From NCBI GenBank assembly GCA_019429185.1, contig JAHYJH010000006.1, positions 1 to 63,634 of the forward strand: 63,634 nucleotides of DNA, read 5' to 3'. Positions 33,891-43,645 of the stretch are shown in pieces (position 1 is the first letter of the stretch; every line of letters starts with the position of its first letter). A program made the translations under genes and the position numbers. The notes beneath the pieces are model-generated. The model did not search any database. It was given only the letters and a program-made list of their open reading frames with translations, and was not told the DNA's origin. The stretch comes from Vicingaceae bacterium. Its GTDB lineage: Bacteria > Bacteroidota > Bacteroidia > Flavobacteriales_E > Vicingaceae.

Positions 33891-35160
33891 ATTTAATTTT
33901 TTCTTTTAAAGCAATTCCAATTTTTTCAATTACACCAACAACCAAAGCATTTCCCATAAAGAAAGCTCTTTTTGTATCTGATACTCCTTCCAATTTTGTA
34001 TGGTCATCTGGAAACATATTTAATCGTTCCAATTCAACAGGAGAAAGCCTTCTATGTCCATTTGGAGTTTGAATAACGTGCTTAAATCTCGATGGAGATT
34101 TTCCACCTTCACCCGTAATAATTGTTCTTGAAGGTTTGTCTAGTGAATCAGGGAAACTCATACCTCCCTCACTGTAATTATATTCAAACCCTTGGGCATT
34201 GGTTTTTATTAGCTTTTTCGGACCTTTTAAATATTTCCATTTTTCGAGTTCTTGCTCATTAATGTAAAATTCTTCAGTTACTTCTCCATTTTGTATAAGG
34301 TCTCTCAAGATTGTGAACTTTCCATCATAGTTTGGTTGCGTTTTTATAGTAGTTACCAAACCGTTTATCATTACTCCTGTATTTTCAAAAAGTCCAGTTG
34401 AACCACCTTTGTTAAAGTTTTCGGAAATTGAAACTATATCTCCTTTGAGTTTAAATTCTGTTGGAAATAAAGTATTTTCTGATGTTACAGGAAAAGCTTC
34501 GGCTAAAGTTCCTTTTTTTAAAATCCATTCTGTTGGTGTAACTTCTTTCAAACTTTCGTGAATAGTCGTTCCTTTTAGGTATGCTAAAATGAAAATTCTT
34601 CTTCTTCTTTGTGGCATTCCAAATTCGGCTGCGTTTATAACTCTCCACTCTACAGCATAACCTAATTCGTTCAAACTTTGTAATATAATTGCAAAATCTC
34701 GTCCTCTTTGTCCTGATGGAGAAATTAAAAGTCTGTCAACATTTTCAAGAAATAGATATTTTGGTTTTTTCTGCTTCTCCGTAAGTATTTTGTGAATACT
34801 CCACCATAAAACTCCCTTTTTTCCAATAAGTCCTTTTGAATTTTTCAAAGTTGTTGCTACAGAGTAGTCTTGGCATGGAAAACCACCAACCAATAAATCG
34901 TGGTCGGGAACTTCTGAAACATTAACTTGCGAAATATCTTCATTTGAATGTCCGTTTTTTCCAAAACGGTTTTCATAAACTAATGAAGCGTGTTGCATTT
35001 TTGTTGATGGCTCCCATTGGTTACTCCAAACAACTTTGTATGGTGATTTTATTCCTTTTTTATATCCTGATGTTGCCGATTTTCCATTCCAGCCCTCAAG
35101 TCCAAGACGAAAGCCTCCAACACCTGCAAATAATTCTACGACTTTAATTTCATTTTCCAT
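33877..35160 (-). CDS. Type II DNA (cytosine-5) methyltransferase
   Basis: 427 residues, complete: ELFAGVGGFRLGL (motif I), GGFPCQDYSVA with Cys96 (motif IV), LENVDRLL (motif VI, ~138-145), PQRRRRIFILAY (motif VIII), a target-recognition part (about 220-350) and LSPVELERLNMFPDDH with MGNALVVGVIEKIG (motifs IX-X). If the Sau3AI-like endonuclease is its partner, it should methylate the C of GATC, as M.Sau3AI does. It overlaps the controller gene by 11 nt and the Dam-like gene by 14 nt. It is of the same class as the complete enzyme at 10085-11362 but not a close copy. Confidence 0.9.
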   Translation of the reverse strand: MENEIKVVELFAGVGGFRLGLEGWNGKSATSGYKKGIKSPYKVVWSNQWEPSTKMQHASLVYENRFGKNGHSNEDISQVNVSEVPDHDLLVGGFPCQDYSVATTLKNSKGLIGKKGVLWWSIHKILTEKQKKPKYLFLENVDRLLISPSGQRGRDFAIILQSLNELGYAVEWRVINAAEFGMPQRRRRIFILAYLKGTTIHESLKEVTPTEWILKKGTLAEAFPVTSENTLFPTEFKLKGDIVSISENFNKGGSTGLFENTGVMINGLVTTIKTQPNYDGKFTILRDLIQNGEVTEEFYINEQELEKWKYLKGPKKLIKTNAQGFEYNYSEGGMSFPDSLDKPSRTIITGEGGKSPSRFKHVIQTPNGHRRLSPVELERLNMFPDDHTKLEGVSDTKRAFFMGNALVVGVIEKIGIALKEKIKYGKK

Positions 35161-35476
35161 AGTAAACCGTTTTTAAGTATTTAACTTTTTCTTCTGCAAC
35201 TTTTAAAATGCTTAAATCTGCTTCTTCGTCAAGGATTTTGTAAGCGATTTGGTCACTTAAAAAATCATTTTGCAACTCTTTTTCATCAACCTTAAAAAAA
35301 TCAGCAACTTGCTTAATAATTTGTTTGGTTGGTTGTCTTTCGTTGCGTTCTATTTTAGCAAGTAGAGAAGTGTCAATACTAATTTGTTCTGAAACAAATT
35401 TTAGCGTTAAGCCAGCTTCCTCTCTCAGATTTCTAAGATGTTCTCCGATAGATTTTGTTTTTTTAACTGTTGCCAT
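35150..35476 (-). CDS. XRE-family controller protein of the double R-M operon
   Basis: From the ATG at 35476 (MATVKKTK) the protein is 108 residues: HLRNLREEAGLTLKFVSEQISIDTSLLAKIERNERQPTKQIIKQVADFF (HTH), then a tail with SDQIAYKILDEEADLSILKVAEEKVKYLKT. It matches the controller at 9786 in HTH layout and tail. The reading could start 9 nt upstream at a TTG (35485), but that would lie about at the expected transcript start, so the ATG is preferred. It heads a five-gene operon of two methyltransferases and two endonucleases, and probably acts as its autorepressor/timer. Confidence 0.83.
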   Translation of the reverse strand: MATVKKTKSIGEHLRNLREEAGLTLKFVSEQISIDTSLLAKIERNERQPTKQIIKQVADFFKVDEKELQNDFLSDQIAYKILDEEADLSILKVAEEKVKYLKTVYYGK

Positions 35477-35535
35477 ATTGGTCAAATTATGTCCAAATTT
35501 AAGAACAATAATTTAATGGACAAAAAAAGTCCAAA
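35477..35535 (-). promoter_or_regulatory. Promoter and operator of the double R-M operon
   Basis: On the minus strand: TTTG (complement of 35521-35524), a 19-nt spacer, then TAAATTTG (complement of 35494-35501), a perfect match to the Bacteroidota consensus. TTTGGACTTTTTTTGTCCA covers the -33 box and TTTGGACATAATTTGACC the -7 box. The same TTTGGAC arms occur in the promoter at 9736-9785. Confidence 0.78.
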
Positions 35536-35606
35536 GAAGTTTTTAACAATGTTTGGGTGGTAAATTGCGAAATGGGAGTAGCTTTTATATTTTTAGCATG
35601 TTTAAA

Positions 35607-38192
35607 CTAAAAATCAACGTGTAACTTTAAGTTTAACTGTCTTGATGTAAGATAATTTGGTACTGCGAAATTTCTCCCTGTAACATCTTCAACCCAAAGA
35701 TAGGAAATAACATTATTAACTTGTAATAAATTAAAGACTTCCACACTTAGCCATATATTTTTAAATGTGTTTAGTGGGTTTTTGCCTTTAAACTTTTTTT
35801 CTTCTTTTTTTATCACATAAGAAAACCCGATATCTACTCTTCGGTAAGGAGGAATTCTGAATGTTGCTAAATGTCTTTCTCTGGATTGAGGAGGGCCGAA
35901 AGGCAATCCTGTTGCATAGTGCAACGAAATGTTCATCTTAAAATCGGGCAATTTTGGAATATAATCTTGAAAAAACAAACTAAATGCAAAGCGTTGGTCT
36001 GTTGGTCGTGGAATGTAGCCAGGCTCAATTCTTTTTGTTTCCACAACTACATCATTTTCCGTAAATCCTGAAATAATTTCTTCACCATCGCTGTTGAAGT
36101 TTTTGAAGAAAAAATCATCTTTTAGATTTTCTTCGGTTTTCATAAAAGACATACTAAACCAAGATTCAACACCTTTTACAAATTCGCCATTTACTTTTAA
36201 ATCTAACCCTGTAGCATAAGCATCAGCATTATTTGTAGCAAAATAACGTACCCTAACATTGTCTATTTGATAGGGAATTACATTTTTCATGTGTTTGTAG
36301 TATATTTCTGAAGTAAACTTAAAAGGTCTTTCCCAAGCTTTAAAATTATAATCGGAAGAGAGTACTACTTGGTAGGAAAGTTGAGATTTTATATTTTCAT
36401 TAAGAACACCATCAAAATCACGCATTTCTCTATAAAAAGGAGGTTGATAATAAACTCCTCCTGCTAAACGAAACAGATAATTTCTTTTCCAGTTTGGTTT
36501 AATAGAAAAGGAAGTTCTAGGACTAAAAATAAATTCGTCATTAAAATCCCAATAAGCTCCTCTTCCTCCAATCGTGAACGTGTATGCAACGGTATCTCTG
36601 CTCCATTGCCAAGAACGCTGCAAATAAGCACTGTATCTATTACTGGCTAATGAAATACGAGTTTTTAGCACTTCTTTTAGCTCCAATAGTTGGTCGGGTT
36701 GTGCATTTGGATTAACATAACCTATTGAATCTGCAGGACGAGGGGTGAAAAAATCGGCTGAATCAACAAAAGACCATTCGCTCAATTTATCTTTGATGAG
36801 TTCTCTTTGGTATTTTACACCCCAAAAGGTGGTGTGTTTTTCTTTCACAACTTTCCCTTTATGCTCGGCATTAAAAACAGTTGCGTCAAGTGTATTTCTT
36901 GAGTGGTCGAAAAATGTACCTACGCCCCTATTAAACTTAACATCTCCAAAATTATCGCTTCCTAAATCTCGTTCAAGTTCATTGATTCTATAAGCTCCTT
37001 CAATGTCAAATTTTTCGTATTCTAATGAAGAAAATGTGGATGTAATAAATTTTAACTCAATGTTCTCACGAGGTTTGAAGGTATTAGAAATAGCACCAAA
37101 ATAAGTTTGAAATTGATCAACTTCTTGCCCGTCAAAAAAAACAGTAAGTTGAAGGGCTTCGTTGATAGTCCCAAATTCTGTTTGACGGGTTTGAGGAATA
37201 AATTTATACCTGTTTAATGCCATGTTTCCCAACACTCCAATTTCCCATTTTTCACTAATATCGTAGGTTAGATACGTTTGAAAATCGAAAAAAACTGGTT
37301 TAAAGTCACCATCCGTATCTAAACTTCTTAATACATACTGATTGCTTTTGAAACGAGCTCCTGTAATATAAGTAAACCGATGATTTTTACTTGCACCCTC
37401 AATATGAGCATCTGCACCTAACAAACTCATACCTACAGAACCAGAAAATCCTTCAGGTTCTTTATATTTTACATCCAATACAGAAGCCATTTTATCGCCA
37501 TATTTAGCTTCAAAACCTCCAGCAGAAAAATGAATGTCTGAAACCATTTTTGAATTTATAAAACTTAATCCTTCTTGTTGTCCCGAACGAATTAGAAATG
37601 GACGATAGATTTCTATATCATTTACATACACTAAATTTTCATCAAAATTACCTCCACGAACAGAATATTGAGAACTAAGCTCATTGTTTGAATTTACACC
37701 TGGAAATGTTTTAAGTATAGCTTCAATAGAGTTGTTGGGTCCAGCCATTTGAGTAGCTAAATTCGGATTAATTTTAGTTAATGTTGACGAACGATTTCCC
37801 TCTTCGGCTAATTCAAATTCTTTCATATCAACAACATCAATTTCCATTTTAATTGAAAATTCTAATTTTTCATTCGGCTCAAGAAAAACAACTTTTTTAA
37901 TGGTCTTTAATCCAACATAGGAATAAGCGATAACAACATTTTTGTTTGCTTCAACAGTAATAGCGTATTTGCCGTCAGAACTTGTTTTCGCTCCTCCTAC
38001 CACTCCTTCAACAGCAATATTCACATTTTCAATAGGCTCACCATTCTCGTTATTTATGGTTCCATATACAGAAGCCGTTTCCTGTGAGAAAACCAACTTA
38101 CTAATAGTTACTATAAATAGTGTGAAATATATGTGTTTTAAACTCAAAAGCTGTAATTGACCGTTGATAAAAAAGAAGACAAAACTACTCAA
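35607..38192 (-). CDS. TonB-dependent outer-membrane receptor with carboxypeptidase-regulatory domain
   Basis: 861 residues. After a signal peptide (ends near FSQ, ~36), a CarboxypepD_reg domain (~40-110: GTINNENGEPIENVNIAVEG) leads to the plug (about 135-245: INPNLATQMAGPNNSIEAILKTFPGVNSNNELSSQYSVRGGNFDENLVYVNDIEIYRP) and a 22-strand-type barrel. It ends in LNLKLHVDF, a C-terminal aromatic typical of barrels. It imports a siderophore, glycan or similar via TonB; no SusD partner is next door. The start is uncertain because the first ~15 residues before the signal peptide look non-native. The downstream neighbour (minus strand) is the R-M operon, whose insertion ends before this gene. Confidence 0.85.
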   Translation of the reverse strand: MSSFVFFFINGQLQLLSLKHIYFTLFIVTISKLVFSQETASVYGTINNENGEPIENVNIAVEGVVGGAKTSSDGKYAITVEANKNVVIAYSYVGLKTIKKVVFLEPNEKLEFSIKMEIDVVDMKEFELAEEGNRSSTLTKINPNLATQMAGPNNSIEAILKTFPGVNSNNELSSQYSVRGGNFDENLVYVNDIEIYRPFLIRSGQQEGLSFINSKMVSDIHFSAGGFEAKYGDKMASVLDVKYKEPEGFSGSVGMSLLGADAHIEGASKNHRFTYITGARFKSNQYVLRSLDTDGDFKPVFFDFQTYLTYDISEKWEIGVLGNMALNRYKFIPQTRQTEFGTINEALQLTVFFDGQEVDQFQTYFGAISNTFKPRENIELKFITSTFSSLEYEKFDIEGAYRINELERDLGSDNFGDVKFNRGVGTFFDHSRNTLDATVFNAEHKGKVVKEKHTTFWGVKYQRELIKDKLSEWSFVDSADFFTPRPADSIGYVNPNAQPDQLLELKEVLKTRISLASNRYSAYLQRSWQWSRDTVAYTFTIGGRGAYWDFNDEFIFSPRTSFSIKPNWKRNYLFRLAGGVYYQPPFYREMRDFDGVLNENIKSQLSYQVVLSSDYNFKAWERPFKFTSEIYYKHMKNVIPYQIDNVRVRYFATNNADAYATGLDLKVNGEFVKGVESWFSMSFMKTEENLKDDFFFKNFNSDGEEIISGFTENDVVVETKRIEPGYIPRPTDQRFAFSLFFQDYIPKLPDFKMNISLHYATGLPFGPPQSRERHLATFRIPPYRRVDIGFSYVIKKEEKKFKGKNPLNTFKNIWLSVEVFNLLQVNNVISYLWVEDVTGRNFAVPNYLTSRQLNLKLHVDF

Positions 38193-38330
38193 AAAAGTAG
38201 TATCGTTACAAACAGAAAAATGGATAGATTATTGTGGTATATGAATGATTTAAAAATATTAACAAAACGGTGTTTAAAATAGAACATTTTAGGTAACAAG
38301 TTTTATATTTCTTCGTATTAATTTAACCAT

Positions 38331-39305
38331 ATGAAAATCATTAACACATCAATGCTATTTTTTCTTATTCTATTCAGTACTTATTTGTCTGGGCAGGGAA
38401 ACAATTATACGTACAACCTTATTGAGGCTGTGAACTTTAATAAAACAGATAACTATCGTTTTGTTCAAACTCAAGCTCTTTATAATGAAAAATGGGATGA
38501 ACTGCCTCAACCAAACTTTTGGCGAACATTAATGACCATGGAGGAAGATTCTGCATTAATAAATGTTGGATTTAACAGACAAATCATAAAAAAAGTGGCT
38601 GTAAACGATTGGAATAAAAAATCAGACATTGAAAAAAATAGCTTTAGAGATAGTGTTAGAACTTTTTTTGGTTATCCTCAAGGTACTCGAATTTTTCTGA
38701 CTTCGGGGAAAAAGTCTTTTTATGATTTTGAAAAAGTAATACCTACAATTGAAAAAGGTATTGATGTTTTTCAATATAATAATGTTGATCCATTTTATGC
38801 TCAAGCAATTTTATTAATTGAAAGTCCGAATAAATTACAAAAATCGCCAGTTGGAGCTTATGGCTCTTTTCAACTAATGAAAAAAGTAGCTACTCAAATG
38901 GGGTTAACCGTCAATAATGTTATTGATGACCGTAAAGATTTTGATAAATCGGCTTGGGCTGCAGCAAAATTAATTCGTACAATTTGCATACCTGAAACTA
39001 ACCGAATTTTAGATGAAAAATGCATCGCTTATGAACCTACCGATTTGTGGTATAGGTTATTAGTTCTGCATGTTTATCATGCTGGAGCGGGTAATGTAAA
39101 AAAAGTGCTTGATGTTATTAATCCTGAAAAAGGTAACATGGAGTTAATTACAACCATGTGGCAAACCGAAGCTGGTGGTTTTAGAAATGCTTCTCAAAAT
39201 TATTCTCAACTTGCTTTAGCTTCCATTTTAGAGTTAAATGCAATCATCTATAATAAATGTGATTTTATTTACCCTTGTGCTGAAGAAGAATCTATGATAG
39301 AATAA
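38331..39305 (+). CDS. Lytic murein transglycosylase (SLT domain)
   Basis: 324 residues with a signal peptide (ISMLFFLILFSTYLSGQ-like start). The SLT domain is at ~145-285: AQAILLIESPNKLQKSPVGAYGSFQLMKKVATQMGL (catalytic Glu in LIESP, then the GAYGSFQLM block) and VYHAGAGNVKKVL. It cleaves peptidoglycan glycan strands to 1,6-anhydro ends. It is located in the periplasm. It is divergent from the TonB receptor on the left; a 138-nt gap between them should hold both promoters, which I could not place with confidence. Confidence 0.88.
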   Translation: MKIINTSMLFFLILFSTYLSGQGNNYTYNLIEAVNFNKTDNYRFVQTQALYNEKWDELPQPNFWRTLMTMEEDSALINVGFNRQIIKKVAVNDWNKKSDIEKNSFRDSVRTFFGYPQGTRIFLTSGKKSFYDFEKVIPTIEKGIDVFQYNNVDPFYAQAILLIESPNKLQKSPVGAYGSFQLMKKVATQMGLTVNNVIDDRKDFDKSAWAAAKLIRTICIPETNRILDEKCIAYEPTDLWYRLLVLHVYHAGAGNVKKVLDVINPEKGNMELITTMWQTEAGGFRNASQNYSQLALASILELNAIIYNKCDFIYPCAEEESMIE

Positions 39306-39306
39306 G

Positions 39307-39447
39307 TAGAGTTTGTCCATAATGTCCGATATCTTCGTTATTCTCGACTTTCAAATCAGTCATGTACTTTAGTACACTCCTGATTCTCAATTCATCGAAA
39401 CCTCAATCTCGAACATTCTGAACCAAACTCTCGACTTTATAGACAGA
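39307..39447 (+). repeat. Dispersed inverted-repeat element, long copy
   Basis: The ends AGAGTTTGTCCATAATGTCC (39308-39327) and TCGAACATTCTGAACCAAAC (near 39410-39429) are imperfect inverted copies. An inner stem AATCAG/CTGATT around GTACTTTAGTAC is present. A shortened copy is at 17829-17907 in opposite orientation. The tail CTCTCGACTTTATA is shared as well. Confidence 0.65.
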
Positions 39448-39497
39448 CACTAAGTAGAGTCTGTTTCTAAAGTCGAGTGTTGCATTTTACAAAAAAT

Positions 39498-40070
39498 TCA
39501 CTTCCATTCAAAGGTTTCAAAAAGATGTTGAATGTCTTTTTCTATGTATTCCAATACAGGTTGAATAGAATCTTGATTCGGAACATTATTAAAATATAAT
39601 GAACCTCTCACAAAATGATGGATACTATCCGTTAAGTGAAATTGATAAGCTGATGCCGCATTTCCTTCAATAACATAAACCAATCCATATACTTTTTTTT
39701 CTGGAAATGAAATGGTATTCTGCTCAATATCAAACGCTTTTACAGTGTGTTTAAACGCCAATGTTCGGGAATCTTCTAAAAATTGATTGATGTTGTTTTC
39801 CACTGGTTTATAACTAAAATAGATACTTGCGTTCATTCCGTTAAAAACGATATCAAACCAACAGGGTTTATCTATATTGTTTTTATTGGGTTGAATAGAT
39901 GCGTAAGTTGGAATTTCAAAAGAAAACGAACAGTCAGTTTCAATGATTTTATATGATTTCTCAGGCAATTCAATCCTGAAATATCCTGTTGGTTTTGGTG
40001 TATATGTTGGCGATTCACAAGCAGTGAGCAGAAAAATTATAGTTATTAAAACGATATTTTTTGTTTTCAT
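39498..40070 (-). CDS. gldD: Gliding-motility lipoprotein GldD
   Basis: 190 residues: lipoprotein signal MKTKNIVLITIIFLLTAC (lipobox LTAC, Cys18), then PKPTGYFRIELPEKSYK and CWFDIVFNGMNASIYFSY, the GldD fingerprint. GldD is required for gliding and the T9SS-associated machinery in Flavobacterium and is anchored to a membrane. It overlaps ruvX by 4 nt (ATGA) and is followed by a dispersed repeat. It is a useful marker of the taxon. Confidence 0.88.
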   Translation of the reverse strand: MKTKNIVLITIIFLLTACESPTYTPKPTGYFRIELPEKSYKIIETDCSFSFEIPTYASIQPNKNNIDKPCWFDIVFNGMNASIYFSYKPVENNINQFLEDSRTLAFKHTVKAFDIEQNTISFPEKKVYGLVYVIEGNAASAYQFHLTDSIHHFVRGSLYFNNVPNQDSIQPVLEYIEKDIQHLFETFEWK

Positions 40071-40489
40071 TTTAAAAATTGTTTTTGTTCGAGGTAGCTT
40101 TGTAAAATTAGTGTTGCACTAATTTGATCAACTAAGGCTTTATTTTGACGTGCTTTTTTGTTCAATCCAGCATCTATCATTGTTTGAAAAGCCATTTTAG
40201 AAGTAAATCGTTCGTCTATTCGCTCAATCTTTATGGTTGGAAATTTCCTTGAAAAATGTTTTACAAAAGGTTCAATAAATCGGGCTGATTCGGCTGGATT
40301 ATTTTTTAAATCTTTTGCTTCTCCAATTACTACAAGTTCAACCTGATGTTTTATTAAATAGTTTTCGAGAAAAGGAATTACTTCGGTTACGTGAAGCGTT
40401 GTTAATCCTGAAGCAATAATCTGCAAATCGTCTGTTTCAGCTATTCCAACTCTTTTTTGACCGTAGTCTATGGCTAAAATTCTTGACAT
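40067..40489 (-). CDS. ruvX: Holliday-junction resolvase-like RuvX (YqgF)
   Basis: 140 residues: ILAIDYGQKRVGIAETDD (RNase-H fold, Asp7), VVIGEAKDLKNNPAESARFIEPF and IERIDERFTSKMA, ending DQISATLILQSYLEQ. In E. coli the protein also matures 16S rRNA 5' ends. It is cytosolic and complete. It lies between ribBA and gldD on the minus strand with short gaps. Confidence 0.92.
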   Translation of the reverse strand: MSRILAIDYGQKRVGIAETDDLQIIASGLTTLHVTEVIPFLENYLIKHQVELVVIGEAKDLKNNPAESARFIEPFVKHFSRKFPTIKIERIDERFTSKMAFQTMIDAGLNKKARQNKALVDQISATLILQSYLEQKQFLK

Positions 40490-40522
40490 TGATTTAGTTT
40501 ACAATATTCAATTCTCACAAAA

Positions 40523-41731
40523 TCACATTTTCAACTCATGTCCCATTTTATCTTTTTTTGTTTGAAGATAAAGTTTATTAAACTTGTTTGATTGAATTTC
40601 CAACGGCACATTTTCAACTATTTCTAGTCCATACCCCATTAATCCTGTTCTTTTCTTTGGATTGTTGCTTAATAATTTAATTTTGGAAACACCTAACGCT
40701 CTTAAGATTTGAGCTCCAATTCCGTAATCACGTTCATCAGCTTTAAAACCTAATTCTAGGTTTGCCTGCACAGTATCTCTGCCTTCCTCTTGTAGTTTGT
40801 ATGCTTTCAACTTATTTATTAATCCAATACCTCTACCTTCTTGATTCATGTAAACAATAACTCCTTTTCCTGCTTTTTCTATCAACTCCATAGATTTTTG
40901 TAGTTGAGGACCGCAATCGCAACGGCAAGAGCCAAAAATATCGCCAGTCATGCAAGAGGAGTGAACTCGAACTAAAACAGGTTCATCAGGTTTCCATTCT
41001 CCTTTTATCAAAGCCAAATGATCCATATCATTGGTAGTTTGTTTAAAGGCTACCATATTAAAATCACCATATTCTGTAGGTAGTTGAACGGTTACAATTT
41101 TATTTATTAATGTTTCGTGCTGTAAACGATAAGCTATCAAATCTTTTATGGAAACAATAACCAAATTATGTTTTTCTGCAATTTTCAATAATTGAGGTAA
41201 ACGAGCCATTGTTCCATCTTCGTTCATAATTTCAACAATTACGCCTGCTGGTTCAAAACCTGCCATTCGAGCAAAGTCTATTGCTGCTTCGGTATGTCCT
41301 GCTCTTCTCAACACACCACCTCTTTTGGCTTTTAAAGGGAAAATATGTCCAGGTTTTCCTATTTGTTCTTTTTTTGTTGAGGGATTTATTAATGCCAAAA
41401 TGGTTTTTGCTCGATCACTTGCAGAAATACCTGTTGTACACCCATCACCAATTAAATCAACCGAAACTGTAAAAGGTGTTTCATAAGCTGCATTGTTTGT
41501 TTGAACCATTAAGTCTAATCCTAATTCTTCACACCTATCTTCAATAATTGGAGCACAAATTAAACCCCTTCCGTGGGTTGCCATAAAATTTATCATTTCG
41601 GGAGTAACAGCACGAGCTGCGGCAATAAAATCACCTTCATTCTCTCTTTCCTCATCATCTACTACTATAATAACTTTTCCTGCTTTTATAGCTTCAATCG
41701 CTTCTTCGATTGTATTTAATTTTGTTTCCAT
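40523..41731 (-). CDS. ribBA: Bifunctional 3,4-DHBP synthase / GTP cyclohydrolase II (RibBA)
   Basis: 402 residues. RibB is about residues 1-205: [41 protein letters not shown]. RibA is about 206-402: [23 protein letters not shown] (zinc Cys residues) and [26 protein letters not shown]. It starts riboflavin synthesis from GTP and ribulose 5-phosphate. Both halves keep their catalytic residues. No FMN riboswitch was seen in the 41732-41940 region. Confidence 0.95.
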   Translation of the reverse strand: METKLNTIEEAIEAIKAGKVIIVVDDEERENEGDFIAAARAVTPEMINFMATHGRGLICAPIIEDRCEELGLDLMVQTNNAAYETPFTVSVDLIGDGCTTGISASDRAKTILALINPSTKKEQIGKPGHIFPLKAKRGGVLRRAGHTEAAIDFARMAGFEPAGVIVEIMNEDGTMARLPQLLKIAEKHNLVIVSIKDLIAYRLQHETLINKIVTVQLPTEYGDFNMVAFKQTTNDMDHLALIKGEWKPDEPVLVRVHSSCMTGDIFGSCRCDCGPQLQKSMELIEKAGKGVIVYMNQEGRGIGLINKLKAYKLQEEGRDTVQANLELGFKADERDYGIGAQILRALGVSKIKLLSNNPKKRTGLMGYGLEIVENVPLEIQSNKFNKLYLQTKKDKMGHELKM

Positions 41732-41940
41732 CTACTATATTTTATACAAAATTAAGAAAATTGAAGTTGTAAGCTATGTTGTTTTTGAGAAACTTTTTAG
41801 CCATCGTTTGGTTTGTATCGCACAAACGATATTTCTTTTGTTTGTGAGGATGCAAACAAAGGCGAAAAATTTATAGTTTAACTCAAACTCCTTTCTAAAA
41901 ATAATGCTACTTTTAACCAAAATTTTAAAATTATAGAACT

Positions 41941-43617
41941 ATGGGATTTCCTTCTGATATTGAGATAGCTCAAAAAAATGTAATGAAACACATTACAAAA
42001 ATTTCTTCTTATTTAAACATCAATGAAGATGATATAGAAATGTATGGTAAATACAAAGCGAAACTTCCGTTATCATTAATTAACAATAATAATATTGAAA
42101 AAAGCAACTTGGTTTTAGTTACAGCATTAACACCAACTCCTGCTGGAGAGGGAAAAACAACTACTTCTATTGGGCTAACAGAAGGATTAAACAAAATAGG
42201 AAAAAAAGCAACTGTAGTGTTAAGAGAACCTTCATTAGGTCCTGTTTTTGGAATTAAAGGTGGTGCTGCTGGTGGTGGATATGCTCAGGTTGTTCCTATG
42301 GAAGATATTAATTTACATTTTACAGGAGATTTTTCAGCCATTGAAAAAGCAAATAATTTATTAGCTGCTCTTATTGATAATAACATTCAAAACAAAAATA
42401 GCACCTTAAATATAGACCCTCGAACCATCGTTTGGAAAAGAGTGATGGATATGAACGACAGGGCATTAAGAGAAATTGTGATTGGTTTAGGTGGCACAGG
42501 AAATGGAGTTCCTCGTCAAGATGGTTTCAACATTACACCTGCTTCCGAAGTAATGGCTATTCTTTGTATGTCGGAAAGTTTTAGCGATTTAAAAACTAAA
42601 CTTGGAAACATTTTTATTGGATTTTCTTTTGATAAAAAACCTATTTATGCCCGTGATTTAAAAGCAGAAAATGCGATGGCTATTTTATTGAAAGATGCCA
42701 TAAAACCTAATTTAGTTCAAACCTTAGAAGGAAATCCTGCTATTATTCATGGTGGTCCTTTTGCCAACATTGCTCAAGGTACAAACAGCATTCTCGCAAC
42801 AAAAATGGGATTGTCTTTGTCTGAATATGTAATTACTGAAGCTGGTTTTGGAGCCGATTTAGGTGCTGAAAAGTTTTTAGATATAAAATGCGTTTCTGGT
42901 GGATTAAAACCAAAAGCACTGGTGTTGGTAGCAACAATAAGAGCATTGCGTCATCATGGAGGAGCAACAAAAGAACAATACAACGATGCTAATCTTGAAC
43001 GTGTTGAAAAAGGTTTTGCCAACCTAGAAAAACATATAGAAAATTGTAAGAAATTTGGTTTAAACCCTGTTGTAGCAATAAATGCCTTCCCAAGTGATTC
43101 TGATGCAGAAGTGAAGTTAATACAAGAAAAATGTGCTAAACTAAATGTGAAAGCTGTTGTTGCCGAAGGTTTTGCAAAAGGTGGTGATGGAATGATAAAT
43201 TTAGCTAAGGCAGTTGTTACAGAGGTTGAAACTGGTAAAAATAATTTCAAACCGCTTTATGACTGGAATTTACCCATCAAAGAAAAAATTGAAAAAATAG
43301 CTAAAGAAATTTATGGTGCAGATGGGGTAGAATATTCAAAAAAAGCACTTATTGATTTACGAAAAATTGAAGCTTTAGGAATGCAAAGTCTGCCTATTTG
43401 TATGGCAAAAACTCAAAAATCTTTTTCAGATAATGAAGCGTTGATTGGGCGACCGACAGGTTTTATGGTTAATGTTAGAGAATTTGAATTTGCTGCTGGT
43501 GCTGGATTTATTATTCCTATTTTAGGAAACATGATGCGTATGCCAGGCTTACCAGCTATTCCTGCATCAGAAGGAATGGATATTGATGATAATGGTAAAA
43601 TTAGTGGGTTGTCGTAA
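41941..43617 (+). CDS. fhs: Formate-tetrahydrofolate ligase (Fhs)
   Basis: 558 residues with TPTPAGEGKTTTSIGLTEGL (P-loop, ~63-82), REPSLGPVFGIKGGAAGGGYAQVVPMEDINLHFTGD and MPGLPAIPASEGMDID at the C-terminus. It uses ATP and formate to make 10-formyl-tetrahydrofolate. It is full length and stands alone. The gap to tilS (43618-43759) contains only repeat fragments. Confidence 0.96.
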   Translation: MGFPSDIEIAQKNVMKHITKISSYLNINEDDIEMYGKYKAKLPLSLINNNNIEKSNLVLVTALTPTPAGEGKTTTSIGLTEGLNKIGKKATVVLREPSLGPVFGIKGGAAGGGYAQVVPMEDINLHFTGDFSAIEKANNLLAALIDNNIQNKNSTLNIDPRTIVWKRVMDMNDRALREIVIGLGGTGNGVPRQDGFNITPASEVMAILCMSESFSDLKTKLGNIFIGFSFDKKPIYARDLKAENAMAILLKDAIKPNLVQTLEGNPAIIHGGPFANIAQGTNSILATKMGLSLSEYVITEAGFGADLGAEKFLDIKCVSGGLKPKALVLVATIRALRHHGGATKEQYNDANLERVEKGFANLEKHIENCKKFGLNPVVAINAFPSDSDAEVKLIQEKCAKLNVKAVVAEGFAKGGDGMINLAKAVVTEVETGKNNFKPLYDWNLPIKEKIEKIAKEIYGADGVEYSKKALIDLRKIEALGMQSLPICMAKTQKSFSDNEALIGRPTGFMVNVREFEFAAGAGFIIPILGNMMRMPGLPAIPASEGMDIDDNGKISGLS

Positions 43618-43645
43618 ACACTGAAACAATTATCGAAAATTTGGT

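Noticed and set aside
35477-35485. TTG start for the controller at 35485
   Set aside because: The promoter places the transcript start about there, so the ATG at 35476 is more likely.
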